NCBI GenBank assembly: GCA_023525975.1
Contig: CM042042.1
Location: 6,207,501 to 6,271,500, forward strand
Source: Smallanthus sonchifolius
Taxonomy: Eukaryota > Streptophyta > Magnoliopsida > Asterales > Asteraceae
Direction: 5' to 3'
DNA length: 64,000 nucleotides
Shown here in pieces: positions 24,264 to 35,198 of this stretch (positions within the stretch are counted from its first letter, which is position 1; each line of letters opens with the position of its first letter). The position numbers and the translations under genes are program-made. The notes beneath the pieces are model-generated. The model did no database searches. It saw nothing but the letters and a program-made list of their open reading frames with translations, and was not told the origin of the DNA.

Positions 24264-25987
24264 TCAATCTATAACTACATAACCTGCAGGTGTACGTGGC
24301 AAACCACAACTTGTTTGAAGTCGACAACCATATGAGGAACAAGGCGAGTCTATCAACTCATTTACCCTATCAAGCTCTTCACATATTAGATCTAGAGCTT
24401 TAAGAGAAACATTACCTCGTAAAAGATTGAATAGTGGTCGCCTGTGTTGATTGTATACTTTGATTCGACTTATTTCAAAGCTCTCATTTATTTGCCCTTC
24501 TTGATCCTTTATGAGTTTATCAGTACCTTGCACCAATTCATGTAGACGAGAGTTAGGATTACTCACGTACTTCTTGAAAAGTGATTGTTGGCTCTCTGCT
24601 CTGTTGGTTGTTCGATTTCCAAAATACAGATTTTTATTAATCCAAGTAGACACAAACATTTCTTTATAATTTGACAACCACGTATCATTCAAGTAATCAA
24701 GAACTCCTGAAAATGTGCAAAAAATGTTCACAACCTCATACAATATAAAAAACAATAAAAGACAAAAATAAGATTATTACTTTGATGGGTACCACTGAAC
24801 ATTTGATGAAGTAGCTTGTAATTGTAGTTGTATATATCCGCGGTAGGAGAATCAATTAGTACACCCCACATTGTATGAAGGACAGCCCATTCATGTGAAT
24901 CGAGACCTTGCTTGCAGTGCTTTCCAATATTTTGAGATATGTGTCATCTACGTAGTAATTGTGCAACTTTCGAAAATACACGTTTACAAGCATTCATCAG
25001 AGCAAGATCTCTATAAGTTATTATGACACGTGGCTCCACACACTTATTCAATGCCACTTTTAGGTTATTTAACACTCAGATAAAATTATCATGCTTTTCT
25101 TTACTTATTAAGGTAAAAGCAACACAATAAGTTTTTTTGGTGGATGTTACACCAACAATCTCAACAAATGGCATGTTATAGCGACTGGTTTTGTAAGTTG
25201 CGTTTATTAGCAACACATGTAGGAATGCACGCCACATCTTATACGAGGTTTTATGTATAAAGAACAATTGCTCCAAGAAACCACCAGATTCTTGATGTTC
25301 CCAAATATAACCTTTAGAATGCAAGAGTGAGAAAAGAACTTGCATTGGAGTTGATCCAATTTCGGTGGCTTTACGTATCTTTTGGCGTGCATTGTATAGG
25401 GTTTTAAGTGAAGACACATTTTCAGGGTTCTGGTCCTTTAGTGTTGCTAGAATGTTACGTGGCTGAACTTCGTGCTTTGAGAGGTCCTCCAACAAATGCA
25501 TTTCTTGATCAGTTAATCTCATTGCAAATGGATGGCCATCCAAATGTTGAGCTGGTGGATGGTTATGTTCAGCATGTTTCACTAGTAACATCCAACCATT
25601 AACATCTTTCACGTATTTCCCAATCAGTTGAAACCGACAACCAGTTTTTCTTGTAGTTGAACGTCTAACTGTTGATGTTCACTTGTATTCGCCACCACGA
25701 TCACATTTATGAAAAACTTTGGTAACATTTCGTCTTGCGTTTTTCTTTGATCTTTCGATGACTATGACATAACCATGTTGACGTCCGGTGTTTTGCACCA
25801 CTGCATCATGTTCGGGTGAGACATGAACACCTAGAACAAAATATGTGTTATCGTCCACGATTAACAATGATATAGTTAGATTATACAAACATAATCATGA
25901 ACGCCATACCTGATTAGTGTAAAACTCTGATATATTGTTAGAAGATTCACCAACATTCCCTAGATGGTTTTCACCAAAACCCGTCAT
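24264..25987 (-). pseudogene. FAR1-related/MULE transposase-like pseudogene
   Basis: A FAR1/MULE protein can be followed from a start ATG at 25987. A probable first intron is 25909-25889. Then come the FAR1 DNA-binding-like region (GRQHGYVIVIERSK, KCDRGGEYK, CRFQLIGKY, HAEHNHPP) and the MULE domain (FFIHKTSYKMWRAF, INATYKT, RDLALMNACKRVF, HISQNIGKHCK). A second intron (24780-24707) precedes WINKNLYFGNRTTNRAES. It is broken: a frameshift near 25825, in-frame TGA codons at 25679, 25076 and 24944, and loss of frame after the CGLP motif. The first catalytic Asp of DATYKT is Asn. FAR1 proteins are domesticated relatives of MULE transposases; this copy could be from either. It cannot make a full product. 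Confidence 0.85.
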
Positions 25988-26056
25988 ACTTAACTCTTTT
26001 TTATCAGATTCGTAGAGAATTTAGAGAGAATTCAGATTGAATGAAATATTTAGTTG

Positions 26057-26064
26057 TTTATATA
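26057..26064 (-). promoter_or_regulatory. TATA box upstream of the FAR1/MULE pseudogene
   Basis: TATATAAA on minus, 70 bp upstream of the ATG at 25987. The position suits a plant core promoter with a very short leader. It lies just inside three 29-bp repeats. Confidence 0.45.
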
Positions 26065-26076
26065 GTATGTTTTGGA

Positions 26077-26163
26077 GGAATCTTATGTCGTATCAAATAA
26101 TTGGCGGAATCTTGTGTCGTTTTAAAATATTGACGAAATCTTGTGTCGTTTCAAATTATTTAC
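26077..26163. repeat. Three direct 29-bp repeats upstream of the transposase-like gene
   Basis: Units 26077-26105, 26106-26134 and 26135-26163 share GGAATCTTGTGTCGTTT and an A/T-rich tail. They abut exactly. They lie immediately upstream of the TATA box on the minus strand, where subterminal transposase-binding repeats or enhancer repeats would be expected. Function is inference. Confidence 0.7.
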
Positions 26164-27641
26164 ACGCATAACGATGAAACTAGACCGGCATGTAAAACTA
26201 GTAAAGTCAGTGCAATTATTATCAATGAATTCTACTATAAAACAATGTGTCTCACATAATAATGTACTTATCAATGAATTTTTTTTAAGTTTTTTTTTAA
26301 TTTATTTAATTTTATATAAATCAAATTTAAGTTGAAAAAGTAAATAAAGAAAAATATAAAAGTAATTTTTTTAATTCACATCATTTTACAAGTTAGTTTT
26401 TTTTAATTATATTAATGATATGATGTGATTTGATATGATATGATGTGGGGTGATGTAAGAAAGGATGATAGGGTGTACAAATAATAGCTCACTTATTTAA
26501 ATATGTAATACATGTGATTCTTAACCTAATATTTATATAATAATTATATTTTCACGTGTGTGAAAGAGATCGACCTTATGGAACAAAATAATGGACCTTC
26601 AAAATAATTAACATCATGAAATTATTTATAATGGTTTGATTATTAATTATTATTGTAATTATTTAATCCAAAACATAACCTAGAAGTCCGCGCCAAAAAC
26701 CATATCCAAATCGAGGGAAAATAACAAAAAGAAATCATGAAAAAGGAAAAGTATATGTAATGGTGCGACCGCTTTTAACCCCTCAAGTTTTCTTGAGTTT
26801 ACTTTTAGACCTTTATGTTCTACCTGTGTCAGCCTTTTCTACTCTTTTCGCGAATAATCCTTTTCTTTTATTTTCATTGACTTCTATAAATAAGATTATC
26901 AAATTCACTATAAATTGCTTATCATATTTGACTTTGTAATTCTAGATATTGACTTCTAAATTTTATCACTATGAAATGAAATAAAAACCATCACTTGATA
27001 TGGTGGTGAATGGTCATAAGGTTTTTCTATTAAGGGTTTACTCATGTGAAGGTTATGAATTTAAATCTTGACAAAATGTCTTCAGAATGAGAATTTTATC
27101 ATTACCCTTCACATATCTTGGTGTTAACCGTTCAAAAAAAAAAAGAAAACTATGAAATAAAATAAAAACAACGGTATCATTTAGTGTTGACCCGCTATTG
27201 ATTTCACTACATAAACCAAAGCTAATTTACATTTTGTGAGTTTGATTCTAAGCCAATTTATTTCTTGCATCTCTCTCATATTAAATAACTTTTTTTCATG
27301 TTAAATAATAATGATTTTAAATAATTAATATCTAAACTTTATTCTAATGTTTTATTAAACTTACTAAATTATAAGAGGATTTCAGTTATATCTTATGTTA
27401 AAGTATAGTTATATACATATACATTTTTAAATCTTCATTATTTACTATTTATAATTATTAAATTTTCATTGTTTGTTATTTATAATTTTTAAAATTTTAA
27501 TATTTTTAATTATTTTATCAATCACTGATAACATCCAAAATACAAATATTCATAGAAACTACTGGTTTACAACATATTTGATTTATTCAAATCGTGTAAT
27601 ACATTGATTTCTTACCTACTATATATATGTATATAGGCGAT
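26164..27641. other. AT-rich intergenic sequence
   Basis: No gene. Simple repeat GATATGATGTG around 26415-26455. The stretch at 27260-27300 (CTCTCTCATATTAAATAA) belongs to the same dispersed family as 4.4 and 18.25 kb. Confidence 0.4.
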
Positions 27642-29754
27642 GGTTCCCCTAAGAGGTGCAATTTGACTAAGAAACAATCTCATCCATTCAATTGGATGAT
27701 CAATGGTATAGATTGAAGTGTATGAAAAATAAAGGGTGGAGAGTTATTCTTGAAAACTCACATTTGTTGACTTTTTCAAATTCTTCCACTTTTTTTAAAC
27801 GTACATAACTTTTTCATCCGATCTTATTTAAAAAAAAAACTACACCATAAAATCGAAAGTTTTTTTACCTTTAATTCAAGTATAGTATTGCTATATTTTT
27901 TGTAAAAACAAAATCATCACTTAATGAAATTGTGCTACTTTACGTAATTGTGCTGGTTTCTGATGAAACAGCACAATTAACTGTGATATATTGTAAAAAC
28001 AACACTATTAACTATGCTGTTTTATCATAAAACAACACCAAATATAACAATTAATTGTATTGTTTTACTATAAAACAGGAACAAAAACAACACGGCTAAT
28101 TGTGTGACATGCTCTTTTTGCTAACCCGGCACAAACATAAACCAGCACAAGAAAAACCAATACAGGTAGGCTATCACAAAAATGAATAAAACCAGCACAA
28201 CAAAACTAAGTTTTTTAGATTGTATTATATACAAAAAACATTTGCAAATTAGATTTTGGGTTCTGTTATAAGTTTAATAGCATTCACATGAAGTTTTTTT
28301 AATTCACTTTCTTGTATTTTATGGTACATTTTTTTCCTTACAATAATAGTTACCGGAAGACACAAAGATAAGGTACATTTTTCTTTTTATTTTGCTGAAG
28401 GTTAAAACTTAATTACTTACATTCTTCTTTTAAGAGAATGATTTTTTTTCTTCAGATTTATGATTTTTTTTTAAATTACCAGTGTTTTTTTATGTTGTAT
28501 TGATTTGCCGTTGTGCTGATTGTGTGACATGCTCTTTTTGCTAACCCGGCACAAACATAAACCAGCACAAGAAAAACCAATACAGGTAGGCCATCACAAA
28601 AATGAATAAAACCAGCACAACAAAACTAAGTTTTTTAGATTGTATTATATACAAAAAACATTTGCAAATTAGATTTTGGGTTCTGTTATAAGTTTAATAG
28701 CATTCACATGAAGTTTTTTTAATTCACTTTCTTGTATTTTATGGTACATTCTTTTCCTTACAATAATAGTTACCGGAAGACACAAAGATAAGGTACATTT
28801 TTCTTTTTATTTTGCTGAAGGTTAAAACTTAATTACTTACATTCTTCTTTTAAGAGAATGATTTTTTTTCTTCAGATTTATGATTTTTTTTTAAATTACC
28901 AGTGTTTTTTTATGTTGTATTGATTTGCCGTTGTGCTGATTGTGTGACATGCTCTTTTTGCTAACCCGGCACAAACATAAACCAGCACAAGAAAAACCAA
29001 TACAGGTAGGCCATCACAAAAATGAATAAAACCAGCACAACAAAACTAAGTTTTTTAGATTGTATTATATACAAAAAACATTTACAAATTAGATTTTGGG
29101 TTCTGTTATAAGTTTAATAGCATTCACATGAAGTTTTTTTAATTCACTTTCTTGTATTTTATGGTACATTTTTTTCCTTACAATAATAGTTACCGGAAGA
29201 CACAAAGATAAGGTACATTTTTCTTTTTATTTTGCTGAAGGTTAAAACTTAATTACTTACATTCTTCTTTTAAGAGAATGATTTTTTTTCTTCAGATTTA
29301 TGATTTTTTTTTAAATTACCAGTGTTTTTTTTATGTTGTATTGATTTGCCGTTGTGCTGATTTCGTTGCTGTGCTATTTTCCTATGCTGGTTTGCTGTTG
29401 TTTACTAGAAAACAACACAAATTCTATTACCAGTGCTGTTTTTATCGAAAGTCACCATAGATTTTGATTTTTTTTAAATCATCGTTTTTTATATATCAAC
29501 ATTATACTCAAATTAAAGAGAAAAAAATGCTCGGTTTTATGGTATAATTTTTTTCAAAAAATAATTTCGTATAAAAAAGTTATGAACATTTAAAAAATGT
29601 AGGGGAACTTGAATAAAGTCAACAAAAATGACTATTACAAAGATATCTTTCAAATCTTTTTTTCCCTGCATGAATCTAATCTTTTATTAGGAAATAGATG
29701 GCTAAGATTGTTTTTCTTAGGCTTCTTAGCCAAATTTCACTTCTTATTTGAACC
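27642..29754. mobile_element. Inverted-repeat (foldback-type) element of about 2.1 kb
   Basis: The left end GGTTCCCCTAAGAGGTGC and the reverse complement of the right end GGTTCAAATAAGAAGTGA start long imperfect inverted arms. The similarity continues (for example ACCATAAAATCGA with a following TTTAATT-AAGTATA block on both arms), so the arms are perhaps 250-300 bp. There is no transposase ORF. The centre holds a threefold 420-bp repeat. Pieces of the same arms recur at 49.0 and 53.7 kb. The target duplication is not clear, so Mutator-like or other class remains open. Confidence 0.65.
28101..29361. repeat. 420-bp unit present three times in tandem
   Basis: Units 28101-28520, 28521-28940 and 28941-29361 each start TGTGTGACATGCTCTTTTTG and end TTGATTTGCCGTTGTGCTGAT. 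Only a few single-base differences and one extra T separate them, so amplification was recent. The unit and its flanks are rich in ACCAGCACAA and its complement TTGTGCTGGTT. No ORF spans a unit. Confidence 0.95.
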
Positions 29755-30536
29755 TTCTTCTATGGATATATATTCATTTAGGGTTGGTTTTTGGGTAAAT
29801 CAGGTAACTGAATCGAGGTATTCAAACTTGAAAATTGCAAAAAACCAACTTGAGTCTGACAAAGATTCCAAAAAAATAAATTCAATATATATATAATTCA
29901 AATTATGGTTTCAATTTGAGATTCATAAATTCGAATTCATGTCAAAAACTGAATTCGAAATTTGGATCAGGCCTGAATCAAATATTCAAAATTCAAATTT
30001 GATTTCTTTTTCAAATTCAGCTTGATTTGGATTTCAGGTTTTTCAAGTCCGATTTGTCGCTAATTTATTTCCATGATGTGTTGAGTGAAAGCTATGAAGT
30101 ATAAAGTAAAGGGATTCCACAGGGCACAAACAAAAGACAAAGGTTAAGATTATAAATTGAGTAAAAGTGTAGGGTTGTCTTGTACCCATAATACAAAACC
30201 ATGCGCTCCAGCTGCATTGAAGCAAGAGAGCGGACTCCAAATTGAAATTAAATTTAAAAAAAATTAATTTCTCATGTACCTCCACGTGTGCTTCTGGAAA
30301 CTCTCCCATCTTTCCGTCGCGCGGCTTCATTCAATCGGCTTCGCGTGGCGCGCCATCTTTGTTAATAAATTGAGGAAAATAAATATTTAACCAAACGAAC
30401 ACAAATACTTAAACGAACACATTTTTTTCTTCATTTTTGTTCTTTTAAGAATGAAAATATCCTTATTCACTTATTTGCGTTCATTGTCCGTTGATATTAT
30501 AACAAAAACAAATAAACAGACATGAATAGGGCTGTA
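29755..30536. other. Intergenic sequence
   Basis: No supported gene. A 95-codon open frame on minus (30330-30043) overlaps a GC-richer stretch with GCGCGGC and GGCGCGCC near 30315-30353, but it shows no domain. The stretch 29880-30040 is dense in short ATTCAAATTC-like words. Confidence 0.35.
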
Positions 30537-31175
30537 AACGAACCGAATCGAACTGAACGAAGCCTTGTTTGTGTTCGTTCGTTAAACATTTAATTTGTTA
30601 ATGAACGGTTCAGGAACACTAACTGAACGAAATTTCATGTTCGTGTTCGTTCATTAAGGAAATGGATTTGTTTACGAACGATTCACGAACGTAACCGAAC
30701 GAAGGCTAGTTTAGTACTTTTGATGTCAACCCTAATGTCTTCCGAAATAAACATTTAATAAGATCATTTTTATATCAAGTTTTTTTGTAGCTGTATCGAA
30801 CTTACTTTACTTAGTTAATTGTTAGGGTAAAAAATAAAATAAAAATGAAAGAATATAAAAAAGTTTAGATAAAATAAAATAAAATATATACAAAAATCTT
30901 TAATGAACAATATAAACAAACGACACATGAACAGACACGAACGTAAACGAACATAAACAAACAAACGTTAATGAACGAACATTCACGAACACGTTACCGA
31001 ACGTTCACGAACACAATTGAATGAACGAGACCTCTGTTCATGTTCGTTCATTTAGTTAATCGGACGGAATTCCTTGTTCATGTTCGCTCATTTACTAAAC
31101 AAACGAACGTAAACGAACTTCCCGTCGAACGGTTCACGAACTGTTCGCTGAACGTTCGGTTTGTTTACAACGCTA
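30537..31175. mobile_element. Non-autonomous hAT element (639 bp) with 8-bp target duplication
   Basis: Termini TAGGGCTGTAAACGAACCGAA and, inverted, TAGCGTTGTAAACAAACCGAA form a 21-bp inverted repeat with few mismatches. A perfect 8-bp duplication GACATGAA flanks it (30529-30536 and 31176-31183). The interior is dense in GTTCGTTCGTT and AACGAAC repeats near the ends, as expected of hAT subterminal sites. No transposase is encoded. Confidence 0.9.
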
Positions 31176-31183
31176 GACATGAA

Positions 31184-33429
31184 CCAACATAAATGAACAA
31201 ACGTAAATGACCGGACATAAACGAATGTATATGAACATAGTTGAATACAGGGCCGACTCAACGTTTTTAGTTGCCCAACGCGAATTATAAAATCGTGGTC
31301 TTTTCATAAATAAACATTTTTTTTAGAATCATAACATATGAGAATATGATGATGCATATTTTTTGTATATAACTTTTTAAAGCCATACAATCACACATAT
31401 TAGAATTGAAACGAGTTTTCATAAAAAAAAAAAGTTTTTTGATTATACTGTTTTTTTTTCTTTTTATCAAAACCTAAAAATTGAGAACCCTTAAATATAA
31501 TACCCTAAACAACAATTTATTTTTATACAATCAAATCACCCTGATTGAACAAACAATACATATTTTCATGTACTTTTGATTAGTTAAATTAATAAAAAAA
31601 AAAAAAAAATTTATTCGTGTTACTTTATTTACTAATCAAAAGTAAACTAGTAACGACAAAAACTAATTAGGAAAATTTAGATTTATAAAATTAACTGTTT
31701 TTTTCAGAAAAATGGAAAACTTATTCTTGAGAGGAAAAAAGGAGGTGAATAGTGTTTTAGGCTGTGATGATAAAGACAAGAATGTGACGTGGGCGTATCC
31801 TCACCGTACGATTACGATATTTGGATTTGCGGGTGTATGTCAGAATGAAAGGACTCGTGGTAGCAGAGTTTGGTACACTCTATGCCGTATATTTTGTTTT
31901 TGTATCACATCAACTATTTCATTTTTATTCTTTCAAATAAGCTAATCAATATTTTACTAAGTAAATAGAAAATAATTCAGCAAATATATTTAAATATGGG
32001 GTTGTTATAAGTAAACACGATTTTGTTATTAGCACAAACCTAATACGAGTTGTATTATATCATACGGCTCGTATTTATCTTAATCAAATGAGAAAAGATG
32101 TCACACCTAACATCAGTCATTTATATCACTATACAGGTCGTATACAACAATGCGAACTCGTGATATACGGGCGTAATTTTAGATACAACCTTATTCATGT
32201 TGACACATACGATACGGGTCGTATCGTACCATACGACGCTTATTGATTTGAGTTATTGAGAGTTTTTGGTTGTTTTTTTAATTATTTGACACGACATATT
32301 ATTATTCAACATGTATGCCAATTATTTGATATGACGTAAGATTCTGTCAAAATTTCCATATAAATAGTTATATATTAATTCATTTCATCATTTAATTATT
32401 TTGTATATGTATATATTGTTTTATATAAATTCAAATATATACTTGTTGTTTTCGGTATAAATTTGATAAAAACTAAGTTGTTTTCGATTTATAAAAATAA
32501 TAATATAATATGACTCAAACTCTAATAAAATTTATATTTAAACGTAGATAAAAATAAACACGACATAATGACATATTGATATTTATAGAATATATGACTC
32601 AAATTCTTATAAAATTTTTTATATATAAAAAAAAATAGTTAAGATTGTAGTTGAAAGAAAGAGAAATAAATGAATAAAAAAAATTATATAAAGATAGAGA
32701 TGGAAAATGAGATGTGTGAGTTTTAGAAAGTTATAGATAAATTTTAAAAATATTGATTTTTAGTTAAATAATAGAGATATGTATTAGAAGCGTGATGCGA
32801 ATGCTCTTAGTCATTTGTTTGTAGTTTTTTTATTTATATTATCTGTTTATTTCAGTGTTTTGAAATCCGGACAAGACTGACTGGTCTGGTTATGTGTGTT
32901 AAAACGGTCCTGTAGTGACTGGTGGTTGGATCAGTTTGCTATTTTTTTTTCTCTTTTTAAGTCTTTTGGATTCGTAATTTGTAGTTTATTGTTAGTTTAA
33001 GATTATTAGAATTGATTTGTTGGTGGTTTTTTAAAGATTAATGGTTGTTTGGATTGATTTATTTTTATAATATTTACGACGTCGTCGTGCTCTTAAATCC
33101 AGTACGACCAATGGACCAATACAGAGATCGGTTCGACATCTATTACGGTTTTAAAAACATTGGTTTGTTACCTAAAACCGATTTTAACTCTTCAAGTTTA
33201 TCAACAAGGGTAGTAAATGTTAAAATCATTGTATGCGTCATAAAAAGAGGGTTTTCAAACTAAAACTTACACTTACACGAGCCGAGCCGAGCCGATATTA
33301 AAAACGGCTCAATCAGCAACCGGAAACAGCAGGTAAAACCGGTCAAAACAAAGAGAAAATGATGTTACCGTACACACTGTCTTATTCATTTGCAGGTCGT
33401 TCCAATGGCAGTTGGTAAACATTTAGTGT
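31184..33429. other. Intergenic region upstream of the AFR-like gene
   Basis: 31255-31430 starts CAGGGCCGACTC and is a dispersed repeat with a second copy near 54.52-54.68 kb. 32020-32260 carries several short palindromes of the TACG-GTA type, for example ACGATACGGGTCGTATCGT. 31712-31945 is an open frame with no recognisable domain. The rest is AT-rich. Confidence 0.4.
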
Positions 33430-35198
33430 GTGTATGTGTGTGTACTTTCCCTTCTTCCTTCATCACTCTAAACCCACATGCTCCGTATAATTCCACCACC
33501 CAAAACCCTTGATTGATTCAACAATTTCTTCTCAATATCATCACAAACTCAAAACCCATCAATCTTCATGCATTTCTCCCCAAAAACCCAACAAAAATCC
33601 AATAATTTCCCCCAAATTTGAACTCATTACTCATCCCCCAAACCCTAATTTACTCTGTTTCACACTCTGCATTAATACTTACCTTCTTGGCGACTATCTG
33701 CTAAAATTTAGCACTCTTACAGGTAATCACTGTTGATTGTTGATTTAATTTCACTGCATTTTGATTTAATTTCAGTTTAATCAATTTGGGAATTTTGTAA
33801 TTTGATTCATGGGTGCATGTATTTGTTCTTGGTAATTTCTTAACTCATTTGATTGGACCGGTTATTTAATCCAGTTTTTTATCAGAGAGACAGAATTAGG
33901 GCTCAAAATGCTATGCAATTACTGTTTCTTGATTTTATAACACCGGCAAGAATCACTGAAAATAGCATAGGTTTTTTTTTTTTTTGCTTGCATTTATTAG
34001 AAATATAAAGATTGGTTTGTAAGAGGATTCATTTATTATATGTGTACATGTTTGATTCATTTATTATTACCAAACAGAGTCTGTGAATTTGTATGGAAAT
34101 TTAATGAATACTATGGGTCATCTTGCATTCAACATTCTCTTAAACTGCATCCTGTCAGATTTTTAAAGATTCAATTTTTTTTGAGCTAAAGAAGTAAAGA
34201 ACAGAACAACCCCCTCTCTCTCTCTCTCTCTCTCACACACACTGGCTTTATCTCAAAAGGATGATTCTTTATGGGTATACTTTGTTGTAAAAAATAAATA
34301 TCAGTTACAACATTACCAGCCCGTTTTTTATATTTCGTATCTTTATCCTTATAGTTACACTAAAAAACACTACTTTTTCTATCTTTTATCTCTACTTTTC
34401 ACTCTCCTTATCCTTATAATTATACTAAAAACCACTACTTTTATCCATATATTTACACAAACCTTATATTTTTTCTCTCTCCTCCACTCACAACCACTCC
34501 ATAAAATATACAAAACTCACTCACATAATTATAAAAAATGGGTTGTGAATGCTCTTACCTATACTAAAAAGTACAATTTATAAAGAAGATGGTACAACAC
34601 CCCAAAGCATCCTTGTATCACTTCCCTTAAACTAGAGTATCGACTATTTGAATGATTATAATTAATTATTTATTGTAAATTAATCATCTTTTGTATGAAA
34701 ATGTTAAACTAGAGTATTGACTATTTGAATGATTATAATTAATTATTTATTGTAAATTAATCATCTTTTGTATAAAAAATGGGAAGAAAACACAGAGTTG
34801 GTGACACTTTTTGTCCAGAGTCTGATCATTCTTTCAAAGTTTATATTCCTTTTACATTTTTGCAGCAAGGATTGTTTCTTTTCAAGTCTGAAGGTTTGAA
34901 AAATTGATCATCCTTCAAACCCAGTTGTTTATTCATGAATTTGAGTTTCTTAATGATAATATTAAAAATATTATGGTGTGGAAATCTGATCTTGAATTTG
35001 AAGTTACTTATGTTCAAGATAAAAATATTAAAAATATACATATTTACTTATGTTCTTTTCATATATGGGGAAAGTTTTCTATTCTTGATCAATGTCAATG
35101 GATAAAATAGCAGTCTTTGTGTTCATTAGCTGAAGATTTAGATTAAAGAAAGCATCTTTATTGGATTTTCAGAGAATTTTTATAAAGTTTTAAGAAGA
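33430..35198 (+). other. Probable 5' leader of the AFR-like gene, with introns
   Basis: A pyrimidine/A-rich stretch typical of a plant 5' UTR runs to CTTACAG/GTAATC at 33721-33722. A possible acceptor TTTTTGCAG lies at 34857-34865 and another (GGATTTTCAG) just before 35171. A spliced leader is therefore likely, but which acceptor is used cannot be decided here. A 68-codon upstream frame (34904-35110) has no domain. The region includes a (CT)n(CA)n microsatellite at 34211-34241. Confidence 0.5.
34627..34777. repeat. 77-bp tandem duplication in the leader intron
   Basis: TTAAACTAGAGTAT begins at 34627 and again at 34704, followed by the same ~70 bases with only single-base changes (TATCGAC versus TATTGAC). 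Confidence 0.9.

Noticed and set aside
24264..24755. 163-codon frame as an independent gene
   Set aside because: Its first ~16 codons are intron; the rest is the C-terminal part of the FAR1/MULE pseudogene.
28101..29361. CRISPR-like array
   Set aside because: Units are 420 bp, contiguous and almost identical, with no short repeats and unique spacers, and the DNA is from a plant.
30043..30330. 95-codon frame on minus
   Set aside because: No recognisable domain, splice pattern or promoter; could be chance. Kept only as a note in the intergenic entry.
31712..31945. 77-codon frame on plus near the AFR-like gene
   Set aside because: Mixed composition and no family; not enough to call a gene.
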